This document shows positions 24,106 to 36,700 of a DNA stretch of 64,000 bases, in pieces. A program made the translations under genes and the position numbers. The notes below the pieces were generated by a model. That model had not been told where the DNA came from. It ran no database searches and saw nothing but the letters and a program-made list of their open reading frames with translations. Origin of the DNA: Lycorma delicatula (Eukaryota; Arthropoda; Insecta; Hemiptera; Fulgoridae); contig NC_134456.1 in NCBI RefSeq assembly GCF_047948215.1, forward strand, positions 64,685,529-64,749,528. The letters run 5' to 3'. The stretch's first letter is position 1. Each line of letters starts with the position of its first letter.

Positions 24106-25600
24106 TCTTAACTTAAGAACTTACTTCCTTTAACTTACTTCCTCTTAACTGGTCCTGAGCTAGGCTTACTAAAAAAATTGAAGAGTGAAATTAGTTCTTG
24201 ATGTCTCCTTCACTTGTGAAATATACAATTCCAAATCAGCATGCTAAATCCTTCAGAATGTAAATGATAAATTATTGGATCTCTACAAGTGACTCCATCA
24301 TATTCTTTACCATAAGGACTGTATAGTGAATATTACTTTCAGAGAAGGTGTCTTTGACTTGTGCATTTTATACAACAGGTGCTTTATGTATATCCCAGTC
24401 ATAAGAAACACTGGGACAAGCAATGTAAAACATCAGCTCAAGGGGATATTTTCTATCGAGAAACAGTACAATACATACTGCCTTTTTTCAGTAGGGAAAT
24501 ACTAAAAAAACAAACTGTAACTGTGATTCTTTTTTTCTTTGATAAATTACAAACTAAATAATTAATAATGTGATAAATTGCATACTAAAATTTTAGGTTA
24601 AACAATTATTTTTTTTATTTTTTGACAATAAGAATATTTTAATACTTTTTATTTCTTTTTGGAAAATTACTGAGATTTATTTCTATTATATCAAACAAAT
24701 TACACACTATAATTGTTTTTACCTCATAATTTGTTTACTTCAGTTTAATAATAATTATACCTAGTATAGAATATTGGAATAAGTCGTATCTTACTTTAAT
24801 TTTATATGAAGTATTATCATGGGATCCCGCATCCTTATTCATGATTGAAATAATTTCATTTTTCTGTACAGGTAGTTTATTAATTAGAATTTAAATATAA
24901 CAACTGTACAAAGGGATAATATGAATCTTAAAAAGTTAAATTTCAGTAAAATAATATATATATATATAGTCTAGTGCAGGGTGCAATCCTATGTAATTGA
25001 AAATATTTTCAAAATACTAGTTTTTAGCTATGTTAAGTTAATATAATTTTTACTTTCTCTTCTTTTAATTCTAAGAACTTTACCAGAGATCTCTGTTTCA
25101 TGAATAAATATGACATTTTTATATCAGTGACTGAGAGGGTAAAACATACCTCTATATTTGTATTTTTTAAATATGCTTTTAATTCATCATATTTAATTTC
25201 ATACAGTCTGATGAAGCAGATACCTCTACAGAAGCACTTAAGTAAAAATTTACAGAAGAAAAAGTAAAAATAATATTAACCAATAAATAGGTGCAAAGCA
25301 GAAGTTTTTTATGAATTTCAAAACATAAAAAATTCCATTAATTCAACCATTGACACAGGACTGAATAATTAAAACTTTGTTTCCTTTTTAAAATAGATTA
25401 AATGTTAAAGGAGTAATTTTTTTTTTTAATTTTTAAAACTTACATGTCACATAATTGAATAATCCAGAAAGGGTTGCATTCTGTTCCACTTTTCCATATC
25501 TTCCTCTAACATTTATTCTTATTTATTTATATATACCAGGTTACAGAATAATACGGTGACATGATGTCAACAGTATTCTGCAGAGATGCCAAGGTATCTG
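24106..25600. other. No recognisable gene
   Basis: AT-rich sequence with a short (TA)n near 24955-24968. Nothing supported. Confidence 0.4.
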
Positions 25601-25609
25601 TATGAAGTC

Positions 25610-25850
25610 TGGCGTGTAATTGTAAATGTAGTGATAAATGTGTAGTCTTGAACAGACTCAGGCCGACCACTCTTGAGGTGTATGATTAATTGAAACCCAA
25701 CCACCAAAGAACACCGGTATTCACAATCTAGCATTCAAATCAATATAAAAGTAACTGCCTTTACAAGAACTTGAACTTTAGAACTCTTGACTTCAAAAAT
25801 CAGCTGATTTTGAGATGATGAGTTTAACCACTAGACTAACCCAGCGGATT
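25610..25850 (-). repeat. tRNA-derived SINE, copy
   Basis: Minus-strand head at 25850-25760 (GGGTTAGTCTAGTGGTTAAAC; B-box-like region GTTCAAGTTC), then the GGTGTTCTTTGGTGGTTGGG body and GTCTTGAACAGACTC-type tail. 3'-truncated near 25610. Confidence 0.82.
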
Positions 25851-27600
25851 TAATATAATCTGTCATATACCTTAATGAAGTCTGCAAAAACACATTAGCA
25901 TGTTTTACTGTACTCCTATTTCATAATAAAAGTAAATATTTAAATCAGGTCTGTCATTGATCTTCCTTTTTTGAAAACCCACCCATACGTGCAAATCAAA
26001 TAATTGGTGTAAGTGGGGTTAATTTCAACTCAGTTATGAAAGCACCAAATAACTTTGTCCATCTTATCCATTTTTGAGTAATAGCAAGTAATGTATTAGC
26101 ATCTGCTCTGTCGTTCTTACTTGCATTTTTTAAAATGCTGCATATAATTACTCACCACATAATTTGTGACCTTGTTATTAATCCTAATTACAGTATAGAA
26201 AGTGGTATAAGATTAATCTGGTGCAAATCCCATATCAGTAGCACAATTTAATGGGAAGTTATACATTTTTATTCTTTATGGAATTATAAATATATATAAT
26301 CAACTTTATCAAAATTGTTAATCTTTATTATTAATAGTTTAATTTTATGTTTTTTATTATTACACTTCTAACCATCCAAAATATCATCAGTAGGATTATA
26401 ATGAACAATATGCCTTATTCTGTTTCACTTTCTAGCGAATGTCCAGGATAACTCTTAAAAGAACTAATTCTTATTTTAAAAAAGAAAAAACAATCAATTG
26501 GGAATTTAAGGTATGCTGACAGATTAAATTTCATGTGCAAAATTCTTACATACTCAGGAAAGCAAAAATATTTTCTACAAGCCTAAAAACTTTTGGAATA
26601 TAACTCCTTGTGCATCTCAAATTTTGAGTTCATGCTTGCTCCAATTTTTTGATGGAAAATCTTTTACAGAACTAGGATAAGTTTGCAATTAAAGACTTGG
26701 ATGCTATAGTAAGTTATAGCAAACAAAGTTAATATGATGATTCACACTGCTAGTTTGTTCAGTCTTTTGTGATTAATTTTCTATTAACAATGAATGACCA
26801 CTAAATATTGAAAAAAGGTTTTGTTAATAGTAACTAGAGGAAGTCGTAGTAGTAGATATAAAAAGGTAATATCAATAGTAACAGAAAAGGTAATAATGCA
26901 TGACATACCATTTAGAGACTCTCAATAACAGAAGAAAGGTAAAAAAAATTAATTTTATTTTTTTTAATGTAGTTTACGACAAACATAAAATAAAAATGGT
27001 AAAATGGAAAATGATATTTTCTTTTCTTTCCATCCATCTGTAATATCTTCTTTTTCTCACATTTCCATACCCAATCTGAAAACTTGTTCGGTAACAATCA
27101 CCTATACTGATTTTAGAGCCTCTGCTATTAAATCAGAGAGCTTTTTGTATTTTTCATTTGTTACTTCCTTTAGTGTTGGTCTTGAAAGTAGTAGTTTATG
27201 ATTTGTAGTTTGCATACTTTTCCTAATGTTTTAATACTCCATTAGAAAAGTTAAAAAAATAATGTTCGTACCATTCTTATTGATATTGTTCCACAGAACA
27301 ATAGCCACACCACTCATCAACGCCTCTGTTCTGTCCTTCATACAATACATGTGTATGCAAGGTTAAGAAGATTAAAATCATGAATGGATACCTTTTTAAT
27401 GAAGCAGATTTTCAGCATACTAACAAAACAACACTAAATAGTTACTAAATTTTTAACTTCTTACCATAAACAAATTCTAAGTAATGATATTACATCAAGA
27501 AAGTAATGGAAATGAAAACAGGAATAGATAGGAATAACAAAATAATCATGCTGCATTAATAATATTTGTACTTTGTTAATAAATATAAACTATCAATGTT
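25851..27600. other. Intergenic or 3' flank of the ARSB-like gene; no gene seen
   Basis: AT-rich. It should contain the 3' untranslated region of the ARSB-like gene just below 27605, but no clear AATAAA on the minus strand could be picked. Confidence 0.35.
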
Positions 27601-27604
27601 TTTG

Positions 27605-27773
27605 TTACACTGAAACATCATTATTCACCACACCATAATCTCCAAAATTAGTCCAAAGATAGTCCCAGAATTTAGGATCCCCTCTACTATCAACAGGCAT
27701 ATTTCCTGGAGGTACTGCCGTTTTATTAAATTTCTTTACTATACTTGAAAGATGAGATAATATGTTTGGAAAT
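27605..27773 (-). CDS. ARSB: ARSB-like exon i (last exon, stop TAA)
   Basis: Acceptor GGTTCACAG precedes A TTT CCA AAC. It encodes the last 56 residues, including [14 protein letters not shown] and [16 protein letters not shown], the ARSB C-terminal signature, then 11 extra residues and TAA at 27605-27607. The separating intron (27774-35466) is 7.7 kb and holds four transposon relics. I could not pick a polyadenylation signal with confidence. Confidence 0.93.
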
Positions 27774-30700
27774 CTGTGAACCAACACCATAGCATATAAA
27801 TTGTGCACTGTAGTACACATAAGTTTTCTTATATTTCAAAATTAGAATGAAGAGATTAAAATAAGTTTATATCCAAATTATATTTTATCAGTCGAAATTA
27901 TGAATATTAATTGCAGTGATGCTTTCCAAAGTATCTTAATATATAAATCAGAATGGCCACTGTTTGAATATGTGTACTGACTTTCATTTAAAAGACAGCA
28001 ACCAGTAGACTAATGAAACAAATTTTTTAACCATTTCATTTACTGAACTCCGAGAAAGATTTAAAGAAAAAATTTATGAAGACAACTTTATCATTGGAAA
28101 AGCAGAATGGCCTAAACAGAGAAATCATGTAATATTTTTTAGTTTAATTTTCACAAAGTAATAGTTTGAGTCAATGGCTAAATGATGCTCTATACCTCAT
28201 ACAAAGTGTGGGTTATCTTCTGAATGCATCTATCAATAGCCATCTAAAGAATTATAATTCTCTATACCTTACACACATACTCATAGTTCCCATAAATGAA
28301 ACTTATAAAAAAGACTGAAATTTTTTCTATTTTTCCATTCATCAAAAACAGTTAAAACTGTTCCTGAGATATGAACAATTTAGTAGAAAATATTTTATTA
28401 CATATTTGTTGGTAAATGAGAACTTAATATCTTAATAAATCTTAAAAAGACTTAATAAAGTCACAGATATAACAAATTAAATTATATAAACCTTAATAGA
28501 TGTACTTCAAAAGAGGACCTCTTTTTTCATGTCAAATAAAGAATATTTTTAGATTATATGAGAAAGATTTAGGGTTAATTTATTAATAAAATTTCTTCTT
28601 ACACAAATTTGAATCAATATAATTTATAGATGAACATAAATTATTCTGTGCATTTTTAGGAGTTAATAAAAAGTGAGCAAAGTAATGCAATGTAGTGTGT
28701 GTTGATTTTTTTCAAACATTAGTGTCAGTACTAGAATTACTGATGACCTTTTATGAACATGCTGACACAATATAACAATAGGAGGGATCGTCAGTTGAGC
28801 AATGGCTACCATGCAGGAAAAAGCAAAGTGCATAGTATGGTTTCATGAAAGCACATCTGTTATTACTGTTCATAGAAATTTTCATTTACAGTCCAGCCAT
28901 GTTCCTTCTAATAAAGACTCAAATAAACTTTTGGTATCAACAATTTAAGGACAGAGGGAGTGTATTACACAAAAAAGGTGCTGGGAGACCTCCTGTCTCT
29001 GAGGAAGTCATGAATCAAGAAAGACAAACCTTTCAGAGAAGCCCAGGCAAATCAACTCTTTGTGTTAGAACTGGGAATACCACAATCGACAATTGTGAAG
29101 GTTCTACATTAGCACCTAAAACTTTATGCATATAAAATTCAGTTGGTGATGCATTTGAATAATAAACCATGCTGTTACAATTTTACTGTGGATATTCTTG
29201 ATAAAATAAATGAAGATAATGTATTTGTAGAAAAAGTAATCTTCTCAGATGAAGCTTCCATGTTTCTGGTCACTTTAACCATCATAATTATCAGACTTGA
29301 GGTAGCGAGAATCCTAATGCCGTTCAACAAATACAATGTGATAGCCTGAAGATTAACATTTGACGTGCATTGACTGCTTATGAAGTGATCAGACATTTTT
29401 CTTCACCAAGCCAACAGTTTACTGAACGCTAGTTGTTTAGAAATGTTACAAGAGTAAACAGTACCACAAATTGAACATCGATCAGCAACCCAACATTGTT
29501 GGAAATAAATATTGGTTGTAAGTAAGATGGTGCACCACCACACTGCAATTTAGGGATATCTCTAAAGTAAAGACTCCTGGGAAATTTCTCTCCTTAAGGT
29601 AGGCGAACCTGTGTCATTCATGGCCACGCTAGAAATCTACACACTGCATTGTTGTCTGTAAGTTGTCGTGTTGTAGTATCTTTGATTACGTGCGAGTTAT
29701 TACGTTATAAAATGAATAGGGAAATCGATTTTGCCGCCGACTGTGAAATACGTGGAGTCATACGTTTTTTAAACCATCAAAGCATTAAGCCGTTATAGTC
29801 ATAGGCAGTTGGTTGCTTGTGTATAGTGATAATATAATGAATGAAAGGAACGTCCGGAAAATGGTGTGAAAGATTTAGAAACAACAAAATTAATGTGCAT
29901 GATGAAGAACGTTCGGGGAGGCCGTCGATAATCACTGAGGACTTGTTGAAACGCGTCAATGATGAAATCAGGAAAGATCGTCGCTCAACGATTTCTGACC
30001 TGGCCCTTCTTTTTCCTGAGTTTTCAAGAGCTGTTGTTGGTCACATTGTTCATGACCATTTAGGCTTCAGAAAAGTTTGTGCACGTTGGGTGCCGCACGT
30101 CTTAACGGAACGTCACAAAAAAAATCCGAATGGGATCTGCTTTCGAATTTTTGATGCGTTACACAAAAAAAAGGTGATGAGTGCCTTAATTCAATTGCTA
30201 CCGACGATGAAACATGGATTTCGTATTACACGCCACAGAGAAAACGGCAGTCAAGAGAATGATGTCATCCTCAATCACCAACCATACCGACAAAGGTCAA
30301 GCCACAGCCATTTGGACGCAAACTGATGGCCACAGTCTTTTGAGATTGGTTTGGCATACTGCTGATTGATTTCATGCCACGTGGAACGACTATAAATGCA
30401 GAAGCCTACTGCGAAACTCCACCTAAGTTACGGCCATTCAAAATCGGCGACGTGGGCGGCTGACCGACGGCGTCATCCTGCTGCACGATAATGCACGTCT
30501 ACATGTTGTGGGTCTGACACATGATTTACTGAGAACATTTAGATGGGAAATTTACGATCACCCACCATATAGTCCGAACTTAGCTCCTTCTGATTATCAT
30601 TTTTTTGGGAAATTGAAAGAATTTTTGAATGGTAAGCAATTTGCGCTTGAGCATGAACTTAAAATGCTGTTAATCAGTGGCTAAGTGGACTGGCAGCAGA

Positions 30701-33700
30701 AGAGTACGACGAGGGTATATTGAAACAGGTGTATCGCCATGATAAATGTCTTAATTCATGTGGTGATTATAAAGAGAAGTAGTATAAGGTATGCAGTTTA
30801 AGAGAAATAAAAAATATTTATAAGGTTTTCAGAATAAATTTTTTTACAAAAAAATGGTCTTTACTTTAGAGATAACCTCTCATACATGTTAGGGAGTACC
30901 TACATGAGCAATTTGCTCAACGTTGAATTGGCCGTGATGAACCAATTTCTTGGCCATCTCGATCCCCCGATGTTACACTACTAGATTTCTTTCTTTGGGG
31001 GTTTGTAAAAGATAGGATATACACAACAAAGGTTGTCAACATCAATGAATTAAAAAGAATGGAATGTGTAATTAATGGAATAATTCCAGATATTCTTCGT
31101 AATGTATGGTATGAAATCGCATATCATCTAGACATTTTATGTGTCACAGAATGTTTGATGTTTGTAAGTAACAATTTGAAGTCTGCAAGAAAAACATACA
31201 CTTCATGCTAGCCATTTCTTTCATGGCTGTCTTTAGAAAATATTTACGTAAGTCACATCAACAAATAAATATTTAGGTCACACCTTTTTAAGTGATCAAT
31301 GGATTCACAGAGGTTGTATTTCTTAAATAACCTCAGGGACTTTCCATGCCATGCTTCTTTCTTCATTAGATCTGTTTTTTATAATACTTAATGGTATTTA
31401 CACCACACATATATTCATATACATTTTATAATCATGTTATACTTTTAAAACATTTCTTTTTTTTCAGCTGATTATTATTTTCATACAAACATAATAAACA
31501 ATAATATTTGTTTATTTTAAATTAAACTGTTAATTTTATAAGAACAGTTTTTTTATGCAGTTCAGGCTTTATTTTTAGACTAACCGTATTTTTTTGGGTC
31601 CAACCCAGGACATATTTCTGAAATTACTTAATAGTCATAACAGTTTACGGAAACATGAAACTTTATTTATTCAGTTGTAGTTTTCACTAGACATGACTTT
31701 TTCAGAAATGGTTTGTTTGTTTTAATTACATCATAAAATTCACAAAAAGAAAGTTCTGAATTACTTTTAACATTTAGCAGATGTTTAACAGTAGATACTG
31801 AAAGTCTACCCCTTTCTGCAGACCAAATGCTCCCCGTAATTGAAAAAACTCTCTCAACTGGAGTAGATGTCCCTAGCAAAGACATTGCAAAATCAACCAT
31901 TTTAGAAATATTGCAACATAAAATATCAATCTTCTGAAACATCTTAAAAATTACTTTCCACACTTCTCTTCAATAGTATCTGGTACTTTTTCAGAACTTG
32001 AACAACAACCTACCGTTTGGTTTTGAATTACCTGGTTTAAAAATGTACGTTCATCAATATTTATGGAATCTTTTATAATTTCATTAACAACATATACACT
32101 CTCTTCTAAATCAGACCAGACAATTTCAGTTCATAAATTTATCCACTGAAACTTACTAACTTTATTAAAACTACTTTCTTTTTCCTGTTTAGCCTCCGGT
32201 AACTACCGTTTAGATAATTTTTCAGAGGATGAATGAGGATGATATGTATGAGTGTAAATGAAGTGTAGTCTTGTACATTCTCAGTTCGACCATTCTTGAG
32301 ATGTGTGGTTAATTGAAACCCAACCACCAAAGAACACCGGTATCCACGATCTAGTATTCAAATCCGTGTAAAAATAACTGGCTTTACTAGGACTTGAACG
32401 CTGTAACTCTCGACTCCCAAATCAGCTGATTTGGGAAGACGCGTTAACCACTAGACCAACCCGGTGGGTTAACTTTATTAAAACTGGTTCTTCACAACTC
32501 TTTGGATACTAGAATTATAAAAATTGTCTATGCTTGAGAAGAATTTTTGTTCCTGAACATCATTATTTTCTTTTAGAGTGCATAGCAATTCTTTGGCAGA
32601 AGATGGCATGAATTTGTGGGTTTTCTTTTCCTGAAGTTGATAAATTAATTTGGAATATGTCTGAAATGCTTCTGTTGCTGTGATACAATTAGCTTCCAAT
32701 TTCAGAAATACATTATTAAATAACTGTAGAGTACCATATAAAAATTTTGAAAACAGTTCACTTTCTAAATTTTCAAAAATCAAATAATAATTTTGGGCAT
32801 TTGTCACAAGATAAGTATGATTTTAGGCCATCAGAAATGGAAACAATTCTTTTTATTGCAGATAACAAATTAAGGAACCTTGAGCTGCTATGAGATAATA
32901 CTTTTTTTTATAATCTGTTTCCACAAATTCACAGAACTCTTTAAGTTTTGTCACTCTTATTATATATGTGAAAATACTTATAAATTTTTATAACAATAAC
33001 TTCTATGTCCAGAGGTAGAGAATCACATGCTGTTCATACTAAATTGTGTACAATGTGGGCTGAACATAGGTTTATCTAAACTACTTTGAACTTTTCTGAA
33101 CACATTTTCATTCCCCTTTCTCTTCGCACTATCAAAATTACTTTAATGTTATTGTTATCAGAAGTAATAACAAACCAACTTATCTTCAAGTTTGTATTTT
33201 TTCACACACTGCAAAAGACACTGAGTTAATATTTGAGCAGTATCACCTGACACCTCATTGAAATTAAAAGTTTAAGTTGAATTCATTTTTCCAAACTGAA
33301 ATATCTTACAACAATCGGAACACGTTTTATTTCACTTCTGTTTTAAGATATCCATCATTATTGTTACATAATTAATGTTTCCCAAAGAATGCAACACATT
33401 ATCAAATATAAATGGCAAAATAACTTTACCAATAATTGCCTCGGTTTTGGTTCTAGCAGATGAAAATTTTGGGTCATATAACTTTCTAACCAGTTTAGAT
33501 GTGCAGTCTGATGTTTTGAAACCGAGTTCACGTCTAGCAGTGTGGTATGAAAATGTAGCTTCTTTAGCAGCACACTCCAGATCACTGTTATTGTTATTCC
33601 CATCTTTGGCTTTAAAAAAATCTCTTATGTTTGCTGAAGCAGTAGCATTAACAGCACTCCTATGTTTAGCTGTTTCCTCATTGTCTTCAACATCACCCTT

Positions 33701-36700
33701 TCATTTATGTGCAACAGAAAATTCTCCAGTACATAGTGTGCAATAAATATGTTCATTGTTACTGTCATTACACAATTTTGAAAATTTGTATGCTTGTTGC
33801 AGGTTAACATTAAACACACATTTTCTTTTGCCCATTGCTAAACAATGAGACAAAAATTCAATAGATATAAAATGATCAGAAACGTGTAGACAAGTTACTT
33901 CACACATGAAAACAACATTAACTCAGAATGTTCAATCATCACCCGAAAAAGAAAAAGAAACATTCTGAGCCAGTTACTGGATTAGATGTATTTGATAAAG
34001 GTGTGGTTAGGCAAACTGTAAAAGAATTCTACTGAAAGATAGGGGAGCTGCCAACAGTTAACAAACTGTAAAGAATTGAAAATTAAAATTAATTTTAACG
34101 ACAATGAAACTAGTTTAAGAAGAATCTTGAAAGAATTAGGTTTTAAGTTATGCAAAACAGAAAATGAAAGGAAAATTTTAGCTGAAAAACATGATATTAG
34201 ACAGAAAAGAATTTCATATTTGCAGGCTATCAATGATTTTAGAAAATGTAACTGCGCAATCATATACATATGAATCCTATGTTTCATCATCTCATTCAAC
34301 AGCAAAATCATGGGCTGATGACAGCAGTGCAGGACTTTATTTATCAATAAATAAAGGTGAACACTTGACTATAATTCACACTGGAGGTGAAATGGGCTTT
34401 ATTCCAAACACAATGTTAACTGGAACAACCAAATCTAAAAGTGCCGATTACTATGATAGCATGTCCGCTAAAAATTATTTGAAATGGGCTGAAGAAAAAT
34501 TAATTAAAAAAACTAATTAAGTTGAACAAAAGTAATAGAAAACGTTAGCAATTTGATGAATTACTTGAAAGAAGTTGTTGGCATCAAGTTCTGTGGCTTC
34601 CACCTTACCATCCTGATTTAAATCCAATCGAGATAGTATGGTCAGAGGTAAAACAACATGTTGCTAGCCACAACAGAACATTTAAGATATCAGAAGTACA
34701 GAAACTGTGTGAAGATAAAACTAATTTGATGAACGACAAACACTGGAAACCTTATTGTGAAAAGGTTAAAAAAATCAAAGGTAATTATTGAGCCAAGAAT
34801 TGATTCTCTCACAGAATCTTTCATTGTCTCTTTATGTAGTAACAGTATAATAGTGACAATTACACTGAAGAGAGTAATGACAGTAAAGAGAGCATTCTAG
34901 CTGAGGAATTGAATGAATAATTAATTTTCCAGTAAGTAATTAAAGTTACAGTAATCATCATGTATTCCGATATTTACCGTGTAATTAATAATAGATAATA
35001 TTTTGTCATCCATTATTACATATTATAATGTACAGTACAGAATTAGCCAACTGTATTTCATTTCAAAATTGTTGCAATCATTTTTAAAAATAGAACAATT
35101 ATTTGGTAAGGTGATTACTAAGAGCAAGGAACATGTTTTTACATTGGATAGTAATCATCACCACTCCCCAAGCTTGCTGTTACTTGATGGCGATGGCGAC
35201 TATATATGTCTTTACTTTCAAGGGGTGAATTACAATCACATTATTCACTTAGACATCAGCTGTCTTAATTATAAATTTTACATAATTTTAACATTTTTTT
35301 TAATACATTGATGGTTCAAATCATTTATTTAGTATTTTTAACTTGCTCAAAAGAATAATTAACTCTTTAAAACTGATAATAATATTTGCAATATTATATA
35401 TATTATATATAATATTACTTAATTTTGCATAATACTCTCAATTATTATAATAAAAATACACATTACCTATTAGCCAAATTATTAGTTTCACAAGGATCTT
35501 CTCTTATGTTGAACAGGCAAGGACTCTCCAGTGGATTGCAATGTGTATGAAGCTCTGAATTTTTCTTTGAACAATTTATTGTAGCCTCTGATCTTGTTTC
35601 CAGTATCTTTAAAAAATCATACATTTATGTGAGAAAAAGTACTGAATTTCTTATGAAATAATAATGATACCATATTTCATTGTAACAACTGAGAAACAAG
35701 TCCTGAGTAAATGGTCCACAATCACAGAGACCTAACGAGTAGGTCTGAAGGGGTGTATAGATTCATAAGGTCATCTTATGAAGATAAAAAATTTCTGAAT
35801 GATTAATCTGCTAAGAAGTATGCTAATAAACAATAAGTGTCTTGAAAAACTGAAACATATGTACAGTACCATAAATTATATTATTAAAATACATTGTACT
35901 AACGTGCAGGACAATGAGTTTTGTTTATATAGTATTAGTTAAAATAGTAAATAGTTAACTACAAAGCAAAATTTTGAAGTTAAGATAGACTTCACTTTTG
36001 AATAACTATCATAGTATTATAATTTAATAATTTTCTGATTATTCTGAATTACTCAACAGAGATTAACATAATTAGATTAACATTTTTATATCATTAAGTT
36101 TTTCATTAGATTGTTACAGTTAATAAGACTGAAAAAAATTTCATTTGTTTAAAGCAGGAAACCAGTAACTTTACTTTTGCGGTCAGAACAAGTTTCAGAA
36201 GAGAAATACATTTTACATTACCCTAATGAAAGCAAATAGAGAATTCTCTGGTCAAATTACAGTTTGATATTTGTTATTTCTATCCCTGAAGTGATACTAA
36301 AAGATGTGAATTGAAAGAGATGGCAAAGGTAAATATATAGGAATAAGATAAAGGTTGGCATAATACTTTTGAGGATAATGGTCATTCTCTATTCAGCAGA
36401 AAGTGAGTTCAGACTGAAGACTATCAAGTTTAAAAGGCTAAAACTCTTTTAAGAATGTATGTATAAATTATTTGAGCCAGTGACTAATGACAACTATAGG
36501 AAATGTCAGGCTTACAAACATATAATCATGTATTAATTACCAAAACAATTTTTTAAAAAAATATTAATTTAAAAATATATTTCTACATGTAACATAGAGT
36601 TTACATTTGCCAACCATCTCATAGATACAAATTCACTAACATGGCCATAACTTTGATGTTCTACACAAACAAAAAAGAGCCATAGCTTAATTCACATGGA

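Larger units (their letters stand above)
29559..30872 (+). mobile_element. Full-length mariner element, 1314 bp, with perfect 16-bp terminal inverted repeats
   Basis: TCTCTAAAGTAAAGAC at 29559-29574 is the exact reverse complement of 30857-30872, and TA flanks both ends (29557-29558 and 30873-30874), the target duplication of this superfamily. The transposase starts at 29712 ([20 protein letters not shown]). [22 protein letters not shown] follows in another frame, then [20 protein letters not shown] and [20 protein letters not shown]. The third Asp lies 34 residues after the Asp of HDNA, the DD34D signature of mariner. At least two frameshifts make it inactive. It sits inside the DUF4817-type relic at 28802-31170. 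Confidence 0.95.
28802..31170 (+). mobile_element. Decayed Tc1/mariner-superfamily transposase (DUF4817-type), split by a mariner insertion
   Basis: Outside 29559-30872 the plus strand reads, with frameshifts and stops: [17 protein letters not shown] (DUF4817-type HTH start at 28802), [56 protein letters not shown]. After the inserted mariner it continues [20 protein letters not shown] (phrases in two frames), [18 protein letters not shown] and [10 protein letters not shown]. The order and motifs are those of an insect DDE transposase of about 350 codons. Terminal inverted repeats were not identified. Located in the last intron of the sulfatase gene, antisense to it. Confidence 0.85.

Noticed and set aside
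33375..34347. Plus-strand 123-codon and minus-strand 121-codon open frames
   Set aside because: The first is antisense to the hAT relic and the second antisense to the IS630-like relic. Both are shadows.
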